Shown: positions 40,801 to 54,273, counted from the first letter of the stretch. The stretch is DNA of 64,000 bases from Paulownia fortunei (GCA_019321725.1 CM033121.1:6324001-6388000), one strand, 5' to 3'. Numbers and translations are program-made. Notes: generated by a model not told the origin, from the letters alone.

Positions 40801-43800
40801 GCCCGTCATAGTACGCGAAAGTGTTTTTTCACTGATGAATCACGCTGGGGGTGGAACACTACATAGTGAATTGCGCTGAGGGGTGGAAAAAACACTTCCC
40901 CATAGTGGGACAGGGAGAAATAGTCAGAGAAAGTCGCACAGCCTCTTTGAATTAGTATCCACTTCAACATCAATAGTTTGAACTCTAGCATCGCGAGCAA
41001 CATCACTAGATGACCTAGCTCGTCACCTCATCGGGGGAAGAAAACTTACCACCACCTTGGCTACTATGGCCTACTTCGGGTCCAGTATGTTTAGTCTTAA
41101 CCTTTTTATTGGTTGATGTACCTTGGCCCTTTCTGCTAGGATGGTGTGAAGGTCCCGTCTTTTGAAATTTGCGGGGGCAAAATCCAACTTTTTAGCTGCA
41201 AAGTAAAACCAAAGTATTAGGCATAAGTAACAAGTAAAAATAATAGAAGCGATAAAAATGCTAACTAACATATAAATAATGAAATAAACTAAGTCATTAA
41301 GCTCAGACAACTCCATCCCTCTACATTGAAACTGAATATCGTAGTGAACCTCATTAAGGTGAATGTTCGAAGGTATAGTACTCCACACTGTGGGGACCCC
41401 AAACCCCATCCTTGACATTATCGTTCATTCCAAGGATCCTGAGAGGAAGGGCATTCTCCTAAGAACTTAAACCCCAACCGGGGCAGAAGTAAAAGTAGGG
41501 GTTGTTAGGTACTCACCGTGCCGTAAAAGAGCTCAAAAACTATCTAAGGTAACAAGAAGCCCAAGTCCCTCCAATTGATAGTAAAAGCCCGACAAAGATG
41601 ACAAGACATTGGAGGTAAGCTGACTAAAGCTGATACTTAAACTCGGGATAATATCAACAAGGATGAGAGGGGTTGGAATAGTAAAGTAGGGGATATACAC
41701 TCTAAAGTGCCCCCTCGAAGGACTTATTATGCTATCACCAATCGAATGAAGGATTAACTTATAACAAGAATGTAACATAAATTTTTTTATACAATATTTT
41801 GAGGTCTTCGACTTTTAAAGAGGTATCGCACACCTCAACATCCATAACATAAGTACACTGACTGACTATGGAGGGCTCGTCCCCTGACTCAGCCTCATCT
41901 CGAGGAGAAGGAGTGTCACGCTCACCCAACCCCGTCAATGACGACTTACTAGACTCTGATGAGCTATCCCCTTACTGGACTCCTTCTCCCAACACTCTTC
42001 CTTACTGTGGTCCCACCACTTCTTATTTTATCATGGTAGCCAACCCCTAAAATAACGAGTAAAAGTCCTTATATAGTGTGGAAGTGATGAAGTCTAGGTG
42101 TTTGGTGAAATGCTTAAATGAAGAAGCTATGTAAAGTTGGGAGGGGGGGGGGAGGGGAGAAGAAACATTAGGGGAAGAAAAAAAAGTGGGAGAGCACAAG
42201 TTATATATCCCTCTCACCTTGAGAATCCATGTGGATGAGCACTTTAGAAAATTTGCAATCTCCTCCAAATCCTATATAAGTGGTGTACAAGATTAAGTTC
42301 TACTCAAACAAGAAAATTGCTCTAAGATGCTTGTTCCGGTAGGAGTCCTAATTTAAAGCTCTGCCCTCCCTATGCGAGGCCAACTCGAGAATGGGGGCTT
42401 ATGACGGGCTAGATCCGCATAAGCTTAATATGCTAAGTCCAAGAAGATTATTCGGTTTATGAGCAGAAGCGAAGATAAAACCCAATAGGCTAAGTCTACG
42501 GGGTCTATAAATTATAAAACAAATAGAGCTAGAATAGTTAAATTAACCCATTGAGGCCCTAAGGCCAAAGCTCACGAAGATCCTCAAGTATGCTTATAAA
42601 TGCCCCCAATCTTGATAATTAAAATGTACACAATTTATTAAGCATTTAAGAGTTCCTCTCAAGTTCCCTGGATTATTTTCTCTCTATTCTGTGACTCGAG
42701 CATCGGAAAGTTTTCGTCGGGCAAACCAGACACCCTTAATACTATGTTGTGATGCAGACAATAGCCCACTGAGCAATTCATGTTCGCAGGAGTACTATCA
42801 AACGGAGTGATACGACATCACATTGATTTGTTTTTTTCTTTTATCTAAGTTAGTGGCTGGAATTGTGATTATTGTTGCTGCATTTGTTAAATTGAATTTT
42901 TCATATTAACGAGGGAGATGCGATAAATTATAATGCTTTTTTTCCAGTGTTTATGAATATTATGGAAACATAGAAACAAACATTTTGTTTATTAGTTGTT
43001 AATCTTAATTTGCTTACCAGCAATGGTTTCTAGAGTTTATTTTCTTTTCTTTTTTCCCTTTTGTGTTAGTTTAGAGGCTCTAATTGAGATTAACATAATA
43101 TCAGTTCTTAAATTCCTCTAAATTTACTTGTTGGTTTTAACTCAATCTGGAGCTGGTGCACCTGTATTTCTGGACCAACAATACCCGGCACTCTTTCTTC
43201 ATTATTTGTGAATTTCTTCAAAACAGAGAAACATACAGTTTGCTCGTAATGGTTCGAATGGCGTTAACAGAACGTTTGAAGAAACAATAACTAGCCTAAG
43301 TATTTATTGTCTCAATTTTATGAAGGCCAATGCAGTTATTTTCTTTTCAGAATAATGTCTATGGAGGGGTTATCTTCAATTTCTAAGAAGTTAGATAAAA
43401 TATTCGGTCTGTCATTTGTGAATTTGATGCTAATGGAGTTTTTTTCTCCTTGAGGATTAGGTAATGGGAACTGAAGAAATAAATTTTTTCATTGTTCTGG
43501 TAGCTTTTTCCCTAATGGAGATGTTTGTAAATGGACTAATTTTTCTTTTCTGAAGTGGTCACTTTCTTCCTTTACTGATATGCAGAATTTCTATCGTTGT
43601 GTTTCAATGACATTTGACTTGCATGATTGAAAAATATTCATTGGCTTTCTTTGAAGAAGTAACTTTTATGCTTGATGTTGCAATAGATGAATAATTACTT
43701 TGTGTTCTTCGATTTGCATTTTCATTATGGATTTTAAAGATTCCATGGGATTTTGATGATTTAGTTTGGTCAGTCAAAGTTGTGGTAACTAATTTGGTTT

Positions 43801-46181
43801 TCTTAGGAGCTTAGCTAACACCTTACTAGAGTTTCTCTTGGATCAGTTAATTGTTTTGGTCACTTTGTTGTTGGTTGAGTTGTTAATTGGTTAGCCTCTG
43901 CAACTGGATTCTCTACTTTTTAACTCGTAAATCGAAAATGACTTGCATGTAAAATGTCTTTTTTAGGATTATTGTTGAACAGAAAACTGAGTGTAGAGTG
44001 AGTGATTTTTTTTATGCACTGCGTCTCTTTGTCTTTAAACCTTCATTAAGCAATGAGCTTGAGCATCTCAAGACTACTCTAAACCATAGTAGTGATGGGC
44101 AGTCGTCTAGGCGCTTAGGCTACAATGCTTGACCCAATACCTAGGCTCCTGTTGCATAGGTGAATTTTTATTTTTTTATTTACCGTAATTTTAAATGAAT
44201 TTTTAATTATAAAAAATATATTCTATATTTGTGTTTTTCTAATTGTTCTTCTTCTCCAAATAATTTGCAAAGTAAATGAAAATGTCACACTTATAGTACA
44301 ATATAAATGATGAGAGTAATGGGAAAATTATGAAAATTGCTTTATATTGATAACAATCAAAAAGGTAAATGCAATTCTTTTTTTTTTTTATATGTTTTAC
44401 TTTATTTTTACTGTTTTTAAGAAAAATTCAAATGCATGCTCGGCCACGAGGCGACGGACCAGACTTGTCACCTGGTGTTGCCTAGGTGTTTAACACTCTG
44501 GCTTCTAGAGCCTTTACTGCAACCTGACTAACACCCTAGCTCGTCTGCTGTAGTATCGGCATGAATACAATCTGTCTTGCTGTAGTGTCTTCATCTCTGC
44601 AATGAATTAATAAACTGGAACTGGGCTCAGATTCTATGAATGATTAACTCCAAGCTATGTGGAAAGTGCACACTATGAGTAGTTCTTGACTTCTTGTTGC
44701 TTCAGCTCGTCTCCCATCTGTATTTGATTTGATTACCAACCAAGAGAGAATTTGGGGTAAATTATTTGTCTTTATAGCTTCAAACCTCAATCCTTCTCCT
44801 CTTTCTGTGGAGCTGATAACCATTGCTTCTAACTGTAGCTCGAGATGGTAAATATATTAAGAGCATCGGATTACTGGAAAAGGTCTGGCGGACGAGACCA
44901 TGTAATTCCCGTGCATCATCCAAATGCTTTCAGACATTATCGTGATGAAATTAATGCTTCCTTATTCATTGTTGCTGATTTTGGCCGCATAATGAACATT
45001 TCTAGACTGGCAAAAGATGTTGTTGCCCCCTATCCGCACATGGTAGAATCATATATTAGTGAAGACCATGGGGATCCATACAAGTCTCGGGAGACACTTC
45101 TTTTCTTCCGTGGGAGGACTAAGAGGAAAGATGTATGCCAATCAAACAGAACTTTATCATGTCTTTATGCCTTCTTAGTGAAGCACAAAATGTTTCTGAC
45201 ATGCTAATGTGCCAGGAGGGAAAAATTCGTGCTCAACTACATAAGATGTTAAATGGAACAAAAGATGTCGTATATGAGGAGGGCTATGCATCAGAAGAAG
45301 GTTTCAAAGCGGTAAGTCTTTTAGCAATTATTTTTTCCATATAAGAGTTGTTATTAACAGGACAATTGTGCTATTAGTGAAAGAGGAAGGTGCAATTGTT
45401 ATTCAATATTGATATATAATTTTTTGGTCTGGGACCAAACCATTTGCGATTTTCAAGTTTTATTTGCACAATTTTATCCATGATTTCAGCTTTTGCTTTT
45501 CTTCACCTCCCTTGCTTCTCTGGTTACTTGCTGTTAACATTTTCTGCTACTTTTCTTTGCTCCTTCACTCAATAAAGAAACTATCTGGTGACTCTATAGC
45601 TTGGGGTCTTGTGAAAGTGACAATCAAAAAGAGAACTGTTTGACATTTTCTGTTCAAGGACCTTCTCTACGGAGTTTTTCTGCTTGCATGTATGGTGAAA
45701 CCTTTGCAATCATGTTGAACTGATTTTTCCATCTCACACTTCATCTTTTTTTTGCTTATACTAGTCTGCTGAACAAATGCGTTCGTCAAAGTTTTGTCTC
45801 CATCCTGCGGGTGACACTCCATCATCTTGCCGTCTATTTGATGCTATTGTCAGCCACTGTGTTCCTGTTATTGTGAGTGACAGAATTGAGCTACCCTTTG
45901 AAAGTGAAATAGACTACAAGGAGTTCTCTATTTTCTTCTCAGTTAATGAGGCACTTAAACCTGGCTACTTGGTCAATGAGCTCAGGGGGGTTTCAAAAGA
46001 GAAATGGTTTAAAATGTGGTTGCGAATTAAAAGCATTTCTCACCACTTTGAATTCCAGTATCCTCCAAAGAATGAAGATGCAGTCAATATGATTTGGAGA
46101 CAGGTGAAGCAGAAGGTTCCTGCAGTTAAGCTTGCAGTACACCGGAGTAGGAGGCTGAAAATACCAGATTGGTGGAGATAA
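37801..46181 (+). CDS. GT47 exostosin-type glycosyltransferase (At1g67410 type), frame broken in exon 1
   Basis: A type II Golgi membrane glycosyltransferase of family GT47 (ARAD-like clade), predicted to act on cell-wall polysaccharides; donor and acceptor are unknown. Exons: 37801-38288, 44839-45132, 45216-45311 and 45765-46181; introns are GT-AG and phase 0. The product would be 431 residues, matching the family. A signal anchor covers about residues 8-28, then the exostosin start [15 protein letters not shown] (55-69). Later blocks include [12 protein letters not shown] in exon 2 and [20 protein letters not shown] in exon 4. Odd: after residue 140 (FVPFF) the frame is lost in a run of seven Ts (38214-38220) and hits a stop at 38263-38265. 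One more T would continue into the conserved SSLSFN. This is either a base-call error or a real null allele. The first intron is 6.55 kb. Confidence 0.88.
38398..42820. mobile_element. 4.4-kb fold-back element in intron 1 of the GT47 gene
   Basis: The element is a giant imperfect inverted repeat centred near 40,860. The outer ends match over about 50 bases (38398-38450 against the reverse complement of 42770-42820, sharing GTATCAC, GTTTGATAG, TGCGAAC and GAATTG). Inner landmarks also pair: 39811-39830 with 41829-41848, and 40521-40537 with 41183-41199. The left arm is about 0.5 kb longer. Both arms carry broken frames resembling the 'putative gypsy-type transposase' domain found in plant retroelements (for example [20 protein letters not shown] on the minus strand near 41600). 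It begins TG and ends CA. No clear target duplication was read. It lies fully within the intron. Confidence 0.75.
39919..39964 (+). repeat. 23-bp tandem duplication in the left arm of the fold-back element
   Basis: The unit ATTGGTGATAGGATAATAAG plus TCC occurs twice in a row. The matching place in the right arm (about 41725-41750) has a single copy, so the duplication arose after the two arms formed. Confidence 0.85.
42830..44838 (+). other. Remainder of GT47 intron 1
   Basis: T-rich native intron sequence between the fold-back element and exon 2, ending in the acceptor AACTGTAG. It contains a possible small transposon at about 44096-44510, with GGCGCTTAGGC-like and GCCTAGGTG-like ends, and no coding sequence. 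Confidence 0.6.
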
Positions 46182-46199
46182 TATTCTGAAGCCTGCTTT

Positions 46200-49100
46200 T
46201 GTAATTTTGTACATTCATAATCATTCTTTGGATTGGCCCCTGGAGTGTAATAAGGTGTAATAGATCATCATGACCACGATTTTAACAGAAATGCTTACAC
46301 AGTCAAACCACTTTCTCCTGATATATACTTTCATAGTTATAGCTATGATGTCAGCCAGAAATGTTGCTAGCAAATGAGATGTATAGTTGATAACTTTCTC
46401 CTGGCAGGAGTTTTCTATTCTATAAGAGAAGTACAGAGATTGGTGGCTTTGTGTTCATGTAGATTGGTGGCTTTGTGTTTATATTCAAGAAGTTGACCTT
46501 CAATTTCGACAATTTCATAGACTCATGCTGCTTTGGAGAAGTCCACTGTTGGGCAGCAGGATGACCTAAAGCTTTTAACTGCAGGCTGTACAAATTTTCT
46601 GGTAAACTTTATATGTTTTTCATGTGATAGCATCAAACTAGGATATCGTTGAAGGAGAGATTTTGAAGTTCTGGGAATGCCTTCTGTCCTTTGCCGTGAC
46701 TGGTAATTCATTTTTAGCGATGAACTTTGTATCTGAAACTTCTTGATTTTACTGTTTTCTTGGTGTTAATTTGCAGTTAGTGAACCTTGATGTCAAAACA
46801 AATTATTGTTAAGGCCTAAATCTAACAATGTGATATACCCGTTTAGTTGTCATAAATTGAGGAATTAGAACTAAAACTGAAAGAATCATGTATTTTTTTT
46901 TTTTTTACACTCTACGTTCTCTTTTTATTTTGTTTTTTTACTTATGACAACGAGGTTTAGATGCAAGGTATTTATGCTATACTTCCGAATTGAAATTTCT
47001 TGTTCCACCATGGCCTAGCCCAAGGAAAGCTAATTGTCCTCTTTTTTTTTTCTTATATATTGAAAAGTGGTAGATCTTATAATATAAATCAAAACAAATC
47101 AACAGTGACAAGGTTGAGAAGGTAAATCACTATTTCCTAGTTAATCTAAGGCAACATTTGTAGCTAAACCATGCGCTGCCCTATTACCCGTACGCCTAAT
47201 ACGGCCCCAATTTTGACGTCTTGTTGAATACTTTTGTGTTCACTTTGAGCATAATGAATCACATCCTACCGACTTGTTGTCAATCCACTTTCCCACTTCA
47301 CACGAGAATGGAAAAGTTGAGCATTTTGTGGAAGAAGAATCGCAAAAATAATAATTTCTGATTTACCATGTTTCCAGAAAAAAGATATTTTGAAAAAAGG
47401 ATGAACATGATTGAAGTGGCTAAACATACAAATCTATTTATGGTATACCACTATAATGAAATTACCTTTTCCTTTTTTTTTTTTTTTTTGAATCAGATTT
47501 ATGTTGGTTTCATTGGGAGGCTCGTGTAGTTTGTTACGTCAGGTCAAGTTGTTGTCTTGCAATTGACAAAGTTCCGTGAAGTTTATAATTACATAAAAGA
47601 AGTCAAAAAAAATAGTGATTACCACGCGTTGAGGCACTTCTTCTATGGTCTCCGTACACCCGGCCTTCGCCCCGCTCTGAAAAATGCACGGGTCGGCAGG
47701 CGGGCGAGACAGAATTTGTAGTCAACTGAGAAGTGGACGCAGCAAAATTTGAATTGTACTGAACAATGGCAACAAAGTCAGCAAAGTCTTCACCTTTTCT
47801 TTTTCTTTTTCTTTTTTCTTTTTTTGGCTTGGAGCTTAACTTAATTTATCCCCTAATAATTTAATAGTCTCATTAGGTTTCCTTTGGTTTCAAACAATGA
47901 AAAGACTATTATTATGAAATGAAGAGACTTTCTAAAATTTTCAAATTTGACAGGATTTCTAGTTTCTGCCAAAAATTTCCACCCTACCAAATAATTGGAA
48001 ATTTTCTATATTCATCATTTTTATTTTTATTTTTGCTTTTTCACAATTTCCCATTCAACCAAATCAAGTGGTAGTTAACTCGAATTATCAGTTAACAACT
48101 AGATTGTTTAAGTAATATCTGTAAATCATGTAATTTCAATTATATCAACTAATTTTTTTTAGTAATAAATACAATTAGAGCACACCATCACGACTGATAC
48201 AAACCATGTCACAAGATACAAACTCACCTACGCAAGATTTTAACTAAACTTTATACTTACCAAAGAAAATAAAATAAACATTTATCGTTCACCAAATAAC
48301 TGATTCTTAAATCCCATAATAAGTCAAAAACTTGTGAGTTGGTCAACAATTTGTATCTCTGTCCAGACTGAGTATTCAGCATTGTAATAGACTATAGTCC
48401 AATAAAAAACAAAAGTGTTAAACTCGAAAAGCTTATAAATATTGCATATTTCTCCACTCACAAGTCGCAACACGCTTCTTTCACGCATCAAGCTTGAAAA
48501 TTATGTAGTAATCGTATTTAATTATTAAAGTTGGCTCATAAAATAACAAAAGGAAAAGTAAAAGGACAAAAAAAAAAAAAAGTGCAATGTGGGCAGTCAT
48601 GTCTCTCACACTCAAATTTTTATAATCTTTGGGTAGGTAATATAGCTAAAACCGAAATTAAGTTGGACAATATTTTTTTTGGGATTTGATTTCGATTTGT
48701 TGTCTGTAACAAATCAAATTTTAAATAACTTTTTTATCATTCAATAAAATATGATGTTTGACTAGATTTCGACTAATATAATTTGCGTTCAAGTAGAACG
48801 CGTTTGATTATCAAAATAAACGAAAAAATGCAAAATCAAAATAGATTCCAAATAAATATTGACAAATGAAAAATCTGTTGTTGTACTTTATTAGATTCTT
48901 TTAATTTACAATTTTAGTAGGCAATTAGAATTAGTAGTGTTAAGATTATTATAATTAGTATATTGACCATATTTTAAGAGTAGACAACAGCACAGTGGTA
49001 TACATGCTACACACTCAACAAGTTGTATTAACTTTAAAGCAAAGTTATATAAAGAAGCTGGTTGGTCCTACCCCTCTATACCACTAATATATATATATAT

Positions 49101-50110
49101 ATATATATTTATATTATTTTAACATTTGAAATTAATAGGTAGATGGCAAGCCGCAAGTGGCTAACAAATCATCAAAGGTATCTAAGAAATTCCTACACGT
49201 TTCCTTTTCAATTAGTTTTCTTTTGACTTTTCTCTTTTTAAAAAAAATTAAAAATATTTACATATATATATTATTTAATAATCAAGATTGTAACTTTTTA
49301 GTTGAGTACTTCAAACCGCGTTATAGCAATTTGCTTGACGAATTATCAATTATTATATAAAAAGTATATATAATGACCACCTAACCTAGTGTAATAAAGC
49401 TGACCATTCAATTAATTTTTTTGTCTTAAAAATAACGAATAAGGGGTCCAGTACATTACTATGAATAATTCGCGCCGAATATTATTTTAAAATTAAATAA
49501 AAATTGATAAATTTAATATCACATAACTGTTTAATTTTGTGACATCGAATTTGTTTACTTTGAATTAGACCTCATAAACCATTTTATCCAATCATATTGT
49601 TGATAAGGTTATGATGAAAGTAAAAAAAAAAAAAGATAGATCATCTCAAAGACCTAAAAATGTATCTTTCAATTGAGTCCAAAGTTCACATCTTAAAAGT
49701 CTGGCGTTTGATTGGTGGGTAATTGGTCAGTGTACTTAGGTAGACAACTCATGTAATGAAATGTTTGTTGAAGTATTAAAATGTAAGAATGTTGGTGGTA
49801 CTAATCTTGTTAGAATAAGTATTAATGTTATCTTGATGGGTTGTTGAATCGTTGATGATGACTATTTTTCAATATATAATTTTCAAGTGGATTGATTTGT
49901 TGGACCAACTCTTGAATCAAGAAGTGGGAACACAAAAGTAAAACATATGTATATATTAATTATTAGTTTATCACGAACATACACAAATGATGATGTGTGA
50001 TCCACTGATGAAATGCACTAGGTTTTTTCAATCTATGTATTCATTGTGAAATATTCCAATGCACTTGGCTGAGAACTCGGTGAATCTGAATTTCATTTCT
50101 ATTTCACATA
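46200..50110. other. Intergenic stretch between the GT47 gene and the segmental array
   Basis: No intact gene. It includes the probable 3' UTR of the GT47 gene, the LINE-like RNase H remnant at about 47130-47220, a small GC-rich patch at 47625-47715, several poly-T runs, and an (AT)n run at about 49088-49108. Confidence 0.6.
47130..47220 (-). pseudogene. Remnant of a LINE-type RNase H domain end
   Basis: The minus strand reads RIRRTGNRAAHGLATNVALD and then a stop. This matches the R-x-G-N-x-A-A-H-x-L-A signature that closes the RNase H-like domain at the C-terminus of many plant non-LTR retrotransposon polyproteins. Upstream the frame is broken and no other domain is visible. A 5'-truncated, decayed LINE tail is the best reading. 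Confidence 0.5.
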
Positions 50111-50833
50111 AATTTAAAATCCAAAAAAAGTATCCTTAATACTATGTGCTAATGAAAACTGTAGGACTAAACATATAAAGCAGAAAACTAAATTAATGGG
50201 AACACAGTGTCCCACATAGATTATGGAAGTTTGAACTGTTTCGAATGAGTTGGTTTTTTTTTTTTTATTATTATTAAATTGAATTAATCATATTTTTCAC
50301 AATGTAAATATAAATGAGATGTAATTGTTAGTGGAATATAATGTACACAAATTTTAGAAATTTATATTAATTATTTAGGCAATATAAGTACGGAGATATT
50401 TTAGCCCGAATCATCATGATCACATCAAAATTGATAACAATTGTTACTGCAGTTGCCTTGTGATTAGTTGATGCCATTTAACCTAGTTAGGGCAAAAAAA
50501 ATTCTACGAGTAAGAATGCAAAATAGTTTCTACTAGCACCTAATATTCTTCGGGCTCGTTTATAAATTCCTCCCCTGAGCACAACAGTCGAACTTAAAAT
50601 TTCACGACACTAAAATTAAGGATCAAATTACCAAATAATTTGACAAGTACTTTTGTATACTTTAATAATCACTTGAATGCAAATGTAATCGAGATTTTTT
50701 ATGTTAAGGGTCTAGTTCTATAATTTTGTCGACAATTACTTAATAGAAAACATAAAGAAACGTCAAAGTTAAGACTAAAGCAAGGTATTTATATATATAA
50801 AAAAGAACTTAAATTCATTTTTTAGTATTTTTA

Positions 50834-51037
50834 ATGAATCAATTACATATATCAGGATCCACAACAATTATGGGCCCCCACCAAAAAAATAAAAAAGATG
50901 ATTTGAAAATTCACAGTCAAATTTTTTTGACCTTAGATCCTATTCATAGTAGGAATTGTAGTGGCCAACAAATTGGAGATCAAATTGATGATGAAATTGA
51001 ATGCCATTACAAAAGAAAATTGGCAGTGAGTTTTTGA
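50834..51037 (+). CDS. Short open frame conserved between units A and B (67 codons)
   Basis: The frame ends with LDPIHSRNCSGQQIGDQI, then ECHYKRKLAVSF and a stop. Unit B at 56121-56333 keeps the same frame as LNPIPSRKCSGQFGDAIECH, followed by YTRELAMSF, despite indels. Most indels here are multiples of three. No known domain is recognised and no promoter or splice evidence was found. It may be a decayed exon or a coincidence of duplicated non-coding DNA. Confidence 0.25.
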   Translation: MNQLHISGSTTIMGPHQKNKKDDLKIHSQIFLTLDPIHSRNCSGQQIGDQIDDEIECHYKRKLAVSF

Positions 51038-52235
51038 GTGATTGGGACAAGCTAAAATAGCTTGCAAGATTCTATTTCGCGTCTTCCTTCCTGAGAGAAA
51101 CACGATCAACCCTGTTTCACTGCGATGATCGGGAGCTTGCAAGATTCTATTTTGTTTCATATTTATTTATAATTTTATTTATGCTTTGACATAATTATTT
51201 TAATGTGTTCTAATTTTTATTTTAATTGAACGTATCTCATATTCCTAGTAATTTCAACCGACAATTACTCAAGCAAATTAATACAGTATTAAATCTATGG
51301 TAAAAATAAAAAAATACAGTATTAAATCTTATAAATACTACATCTGATAATATATATTAAATATGCTTTTCATTATATATTTACATACACATACACCGTT
51401 GCGTTTAAACTGAAATATTATTTTGGATCCAGTGGATACAAAAATCATTTTCTAATGTGAAAATAGTGGTGAAACAGCACCAGCGACATCACCAACAACT
51501 TGTGATTGATCTGATCAAACTTGAGCACCCATGTTAGGACATAATCCAAAATTACCTAATTACTGCTGTTGAGTTGTTGACTTTTCACAAATTGACTTCT
51601 TGCTATAATTTTTTGGACTTTTTAACATACAAATATATACTGATCACCTAATCATCTTTGTTGCAGTGTTGCTTTTGGAGTTGTTCACCATTTTCTAATC
51701 ATATTATGCATATATATATATTTATATTTATATTCATTCAATAGAATAAATTGACTTGGAAATTGGCAATAGGCTTTTTACCTACTCTTTTTGGAAAACT
51801 CTATTCGTATCTTGAATTTAACACCGACGACTAGAAAGAAAAGCAAAATCCACAAAAAGAAAAAAAGAAATTTTCTTCAATTATTGCACAAACTAAGTAT
51901 CAATGCTTCTTGCTTGGTGCTATATATGTAGTTGAATTTATATCATGAGAAATTATATAAATAAATAAATTGAGCTAATGTCTCTTGTAATTTGTTTGTG
52001 CTGATACTATTAAGAAAAATATTTTTCTTTAGTGTTTCTGAATTAATATATTATAAGAACCAACTCAATTATTTAATAGTATTGGAGATTAACCCAATTT
52101 TCCTTTATCTTGAGAGATAATAGATCAATTTCTACATTTTACTACCTCACTGGCTCAAATTATACTGAAATTAAAGAAAATTATTTTAAATTCATAGATG
52201 AATGGAAGTATTATTTTTCTTTGTCATCCTGCAAA

Positions 52236-52240
<5 letters not shown>

Positions 52241-52277
<37 letters not shown>
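52241..52277. repeat. (TAA)n microsatellite in unit A
   Basis: About twelve TAA repeats. At the matching place in unit B (about 57104-57128) there is instead a short AAAAT-type run, so the trinucleotide array expanded after the duplication. Confidence 0.9.
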
Positions 52278-53030
52278 CTAAATAAGAAATTCTTGAACAT
52301 GGTTAGGCAAACAAAAGAAAGTTTGCATGCATTATTAAAATGACAACTTGATTTTTATCAATCTTCTAGAGATTATATTAAGTGTATTTTTTTGTTTTGT
52401 TTTTGTGAAGGGGAGAATGATTAATTAATAAAAATAAATAAATAATCAAGAGTATGTTTTATTGTTAATAATAAAGAGACTTTAAGATTAATTAATGCAG
52501 AAGTTTGGTGAATGTGAAAGAGACAGATAAGTTTGGAGATTCTTTCAGGAAAAAAGGAATAAGAATCTCAGAAACTCACACGAGGGCCATGCTTGAGGAC
52601 TTAATTTTTATTTTTTTTTAAAAAAGAAAAATATAATATGCATCTCTTGTTACTTGATATTGATTTTCACTTTTTCTAGATTGTGAATTTGATTGAACAA
52701 AATATTTCACGTGCTGAGTTTAAAGATATGAGAGAAAAACTAGTGAAAACATAATTATAAGAAATATTTGTTAATATAATAATTTTATTCTTCATTTTGT
52801 TTTAATATACATGTAAAAACTGCTGTTTTTTTTTTTTTTTTTTTTTTTGAATTTCGCTTCTCAATTTAGTTCTATATACAAGAAAGTCTGGAACTCCTCC
52901 GAATAAAGGAATTGATATGTTTAATTTCTCAAAAGAGTCAAGAATCTGACCCTATTGCCTCAAGGATTCTGCTATACTAGTATATAACTCTTATGTATCC
53001 TTCTATCATGATATTAAGAAGGTGTTTGGG

Positions 53031-53334
53031 TTTGCCCCACCATCATGGCATAGCAGTATGATGGTTGAAACATAATAATGAATATTAGAGTTCGAATTTG
53101 ATGGATATAAAGATTTTGATGCGTTTGTATTATTTTTCGTGGGTTTCTATCGTGTCACGTAAAGGTGGGTCTGTTTGGAGAGTTGATCTTAATTTGAATG
53201 TCCTGCTCTCATTTTGTATAGGTTGTGTCACCATATTTACGCGAATGACGAATCAGAGGGAAAGGCAGTTCCCTTCCAAAATTAATTAGGCAAAATTTGA
53301 AACCTAAACTATACAAAAAAAAAGAAAGAAAAAG
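53031..53334 (+). mobile_element. tRNA-derived SINE inserted in unit A only
   Basis: A box A (TGGCATAGCAG, 53046-53056) and a box B (GAGTTCGAATTT, 53088-53099) sit at RNA polymerase III promoter spacing. The element ends in an A-rich tail (about 53314-53334) and is flanked by similar 10-base strings (GGTGTTTGGG, 53021-53030; GGTATTTGGA, 53337-53346). Unit B has the uninterrupted site (ATGGTATTTTGGTAA, 57826-57840). This empty site supports a true insertion after the segments duplicated. Confidence 0.65.
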
Positions 53335-53903
53335 ATGGTATTTGGATAAAGTTATACGGTTCTTAAAATATTTTATAAAATATATGAATGTTTATAAGAT
53401 ATTTTAAAATATTTGGTAAAAAATTTATGAAATGAATTTGTAAGTTTTTTAAATAAAATGATAGAATTTATAAATGTAAAAAGATTCTAATTTATTTTAA
53501 AATCTTAATAAGCAGTTCAACTTTTTGACATATTAATTACAAAATTATGGAAACTAACAATTTATAAGCTTTGTAATTTTATTTTATTCGAACTATAGAA
53601 GTGTATATATACAATGTTTCAAAAGTACTAAACTTAGAATGAAAAATAAATCTTATTTCCAAACTAGAGCATAAGCAGATTCTTACCACTAAATTGGAAA
53701 TGACATTCTTACCCTATCACAAAAATTAATGAAAAAGTGAAAGACCAACTGACAGTAAAGAAAATAGTGCTAATATTGTATAACATCATATAGTTGAAAA
53801 AATAAATAGTTGCAAATTTATGCTTTGATTTGATAGTTTTGGGAGATGGGCACTTGGGTATTACTTGAATTTGCTTCTGCAGAGACAATGCTTAGGAACT
53901 TAG

Positions 53904-54273
53904 GAGCCCGTCTGGTTTCATTTCTAATAAAAATATTTTTATTTTTTATTATTTAAAATTTCAAAAGTATATTTATTTTACTTTTTTAATTAAAATATAA
54001 TTTATTTTTATTTTTAAACATATTTTCAAACCTACTAATATTTCATACAACTATCAAATTGATCATTTTCAAATTTACTAATATATCACTTTTTTCATAT
54101 AAAAAATATTATAAAACAAATACATTTTTATTTCAACACTTATATAGTTTACATAGAAATATAATTAATTCAAATATATTTTTATTTTTATTTAAAAATT
54201 TAATAAAAATATTTTTAATTTTGAAAATATTTGAAATATAAAAATAAATTTGAAAATGAAACCAAACGTGCTC
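53904..54273. mobile_element. 370-bp MITE with ~20-bp terminal inverted repeats
   Basis: The left end GAGCCCGTCTGGTTTCAT pairs with the reverse complement of the right end, GAGCACGTTTGGTTTCAT. TAG flanks both sides. The interior is AT-rich with no coding capacity. The copy at 58664-58992 in unit B sits at the matching place, so insertion preceded the duplication. Confidence 0.7.
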
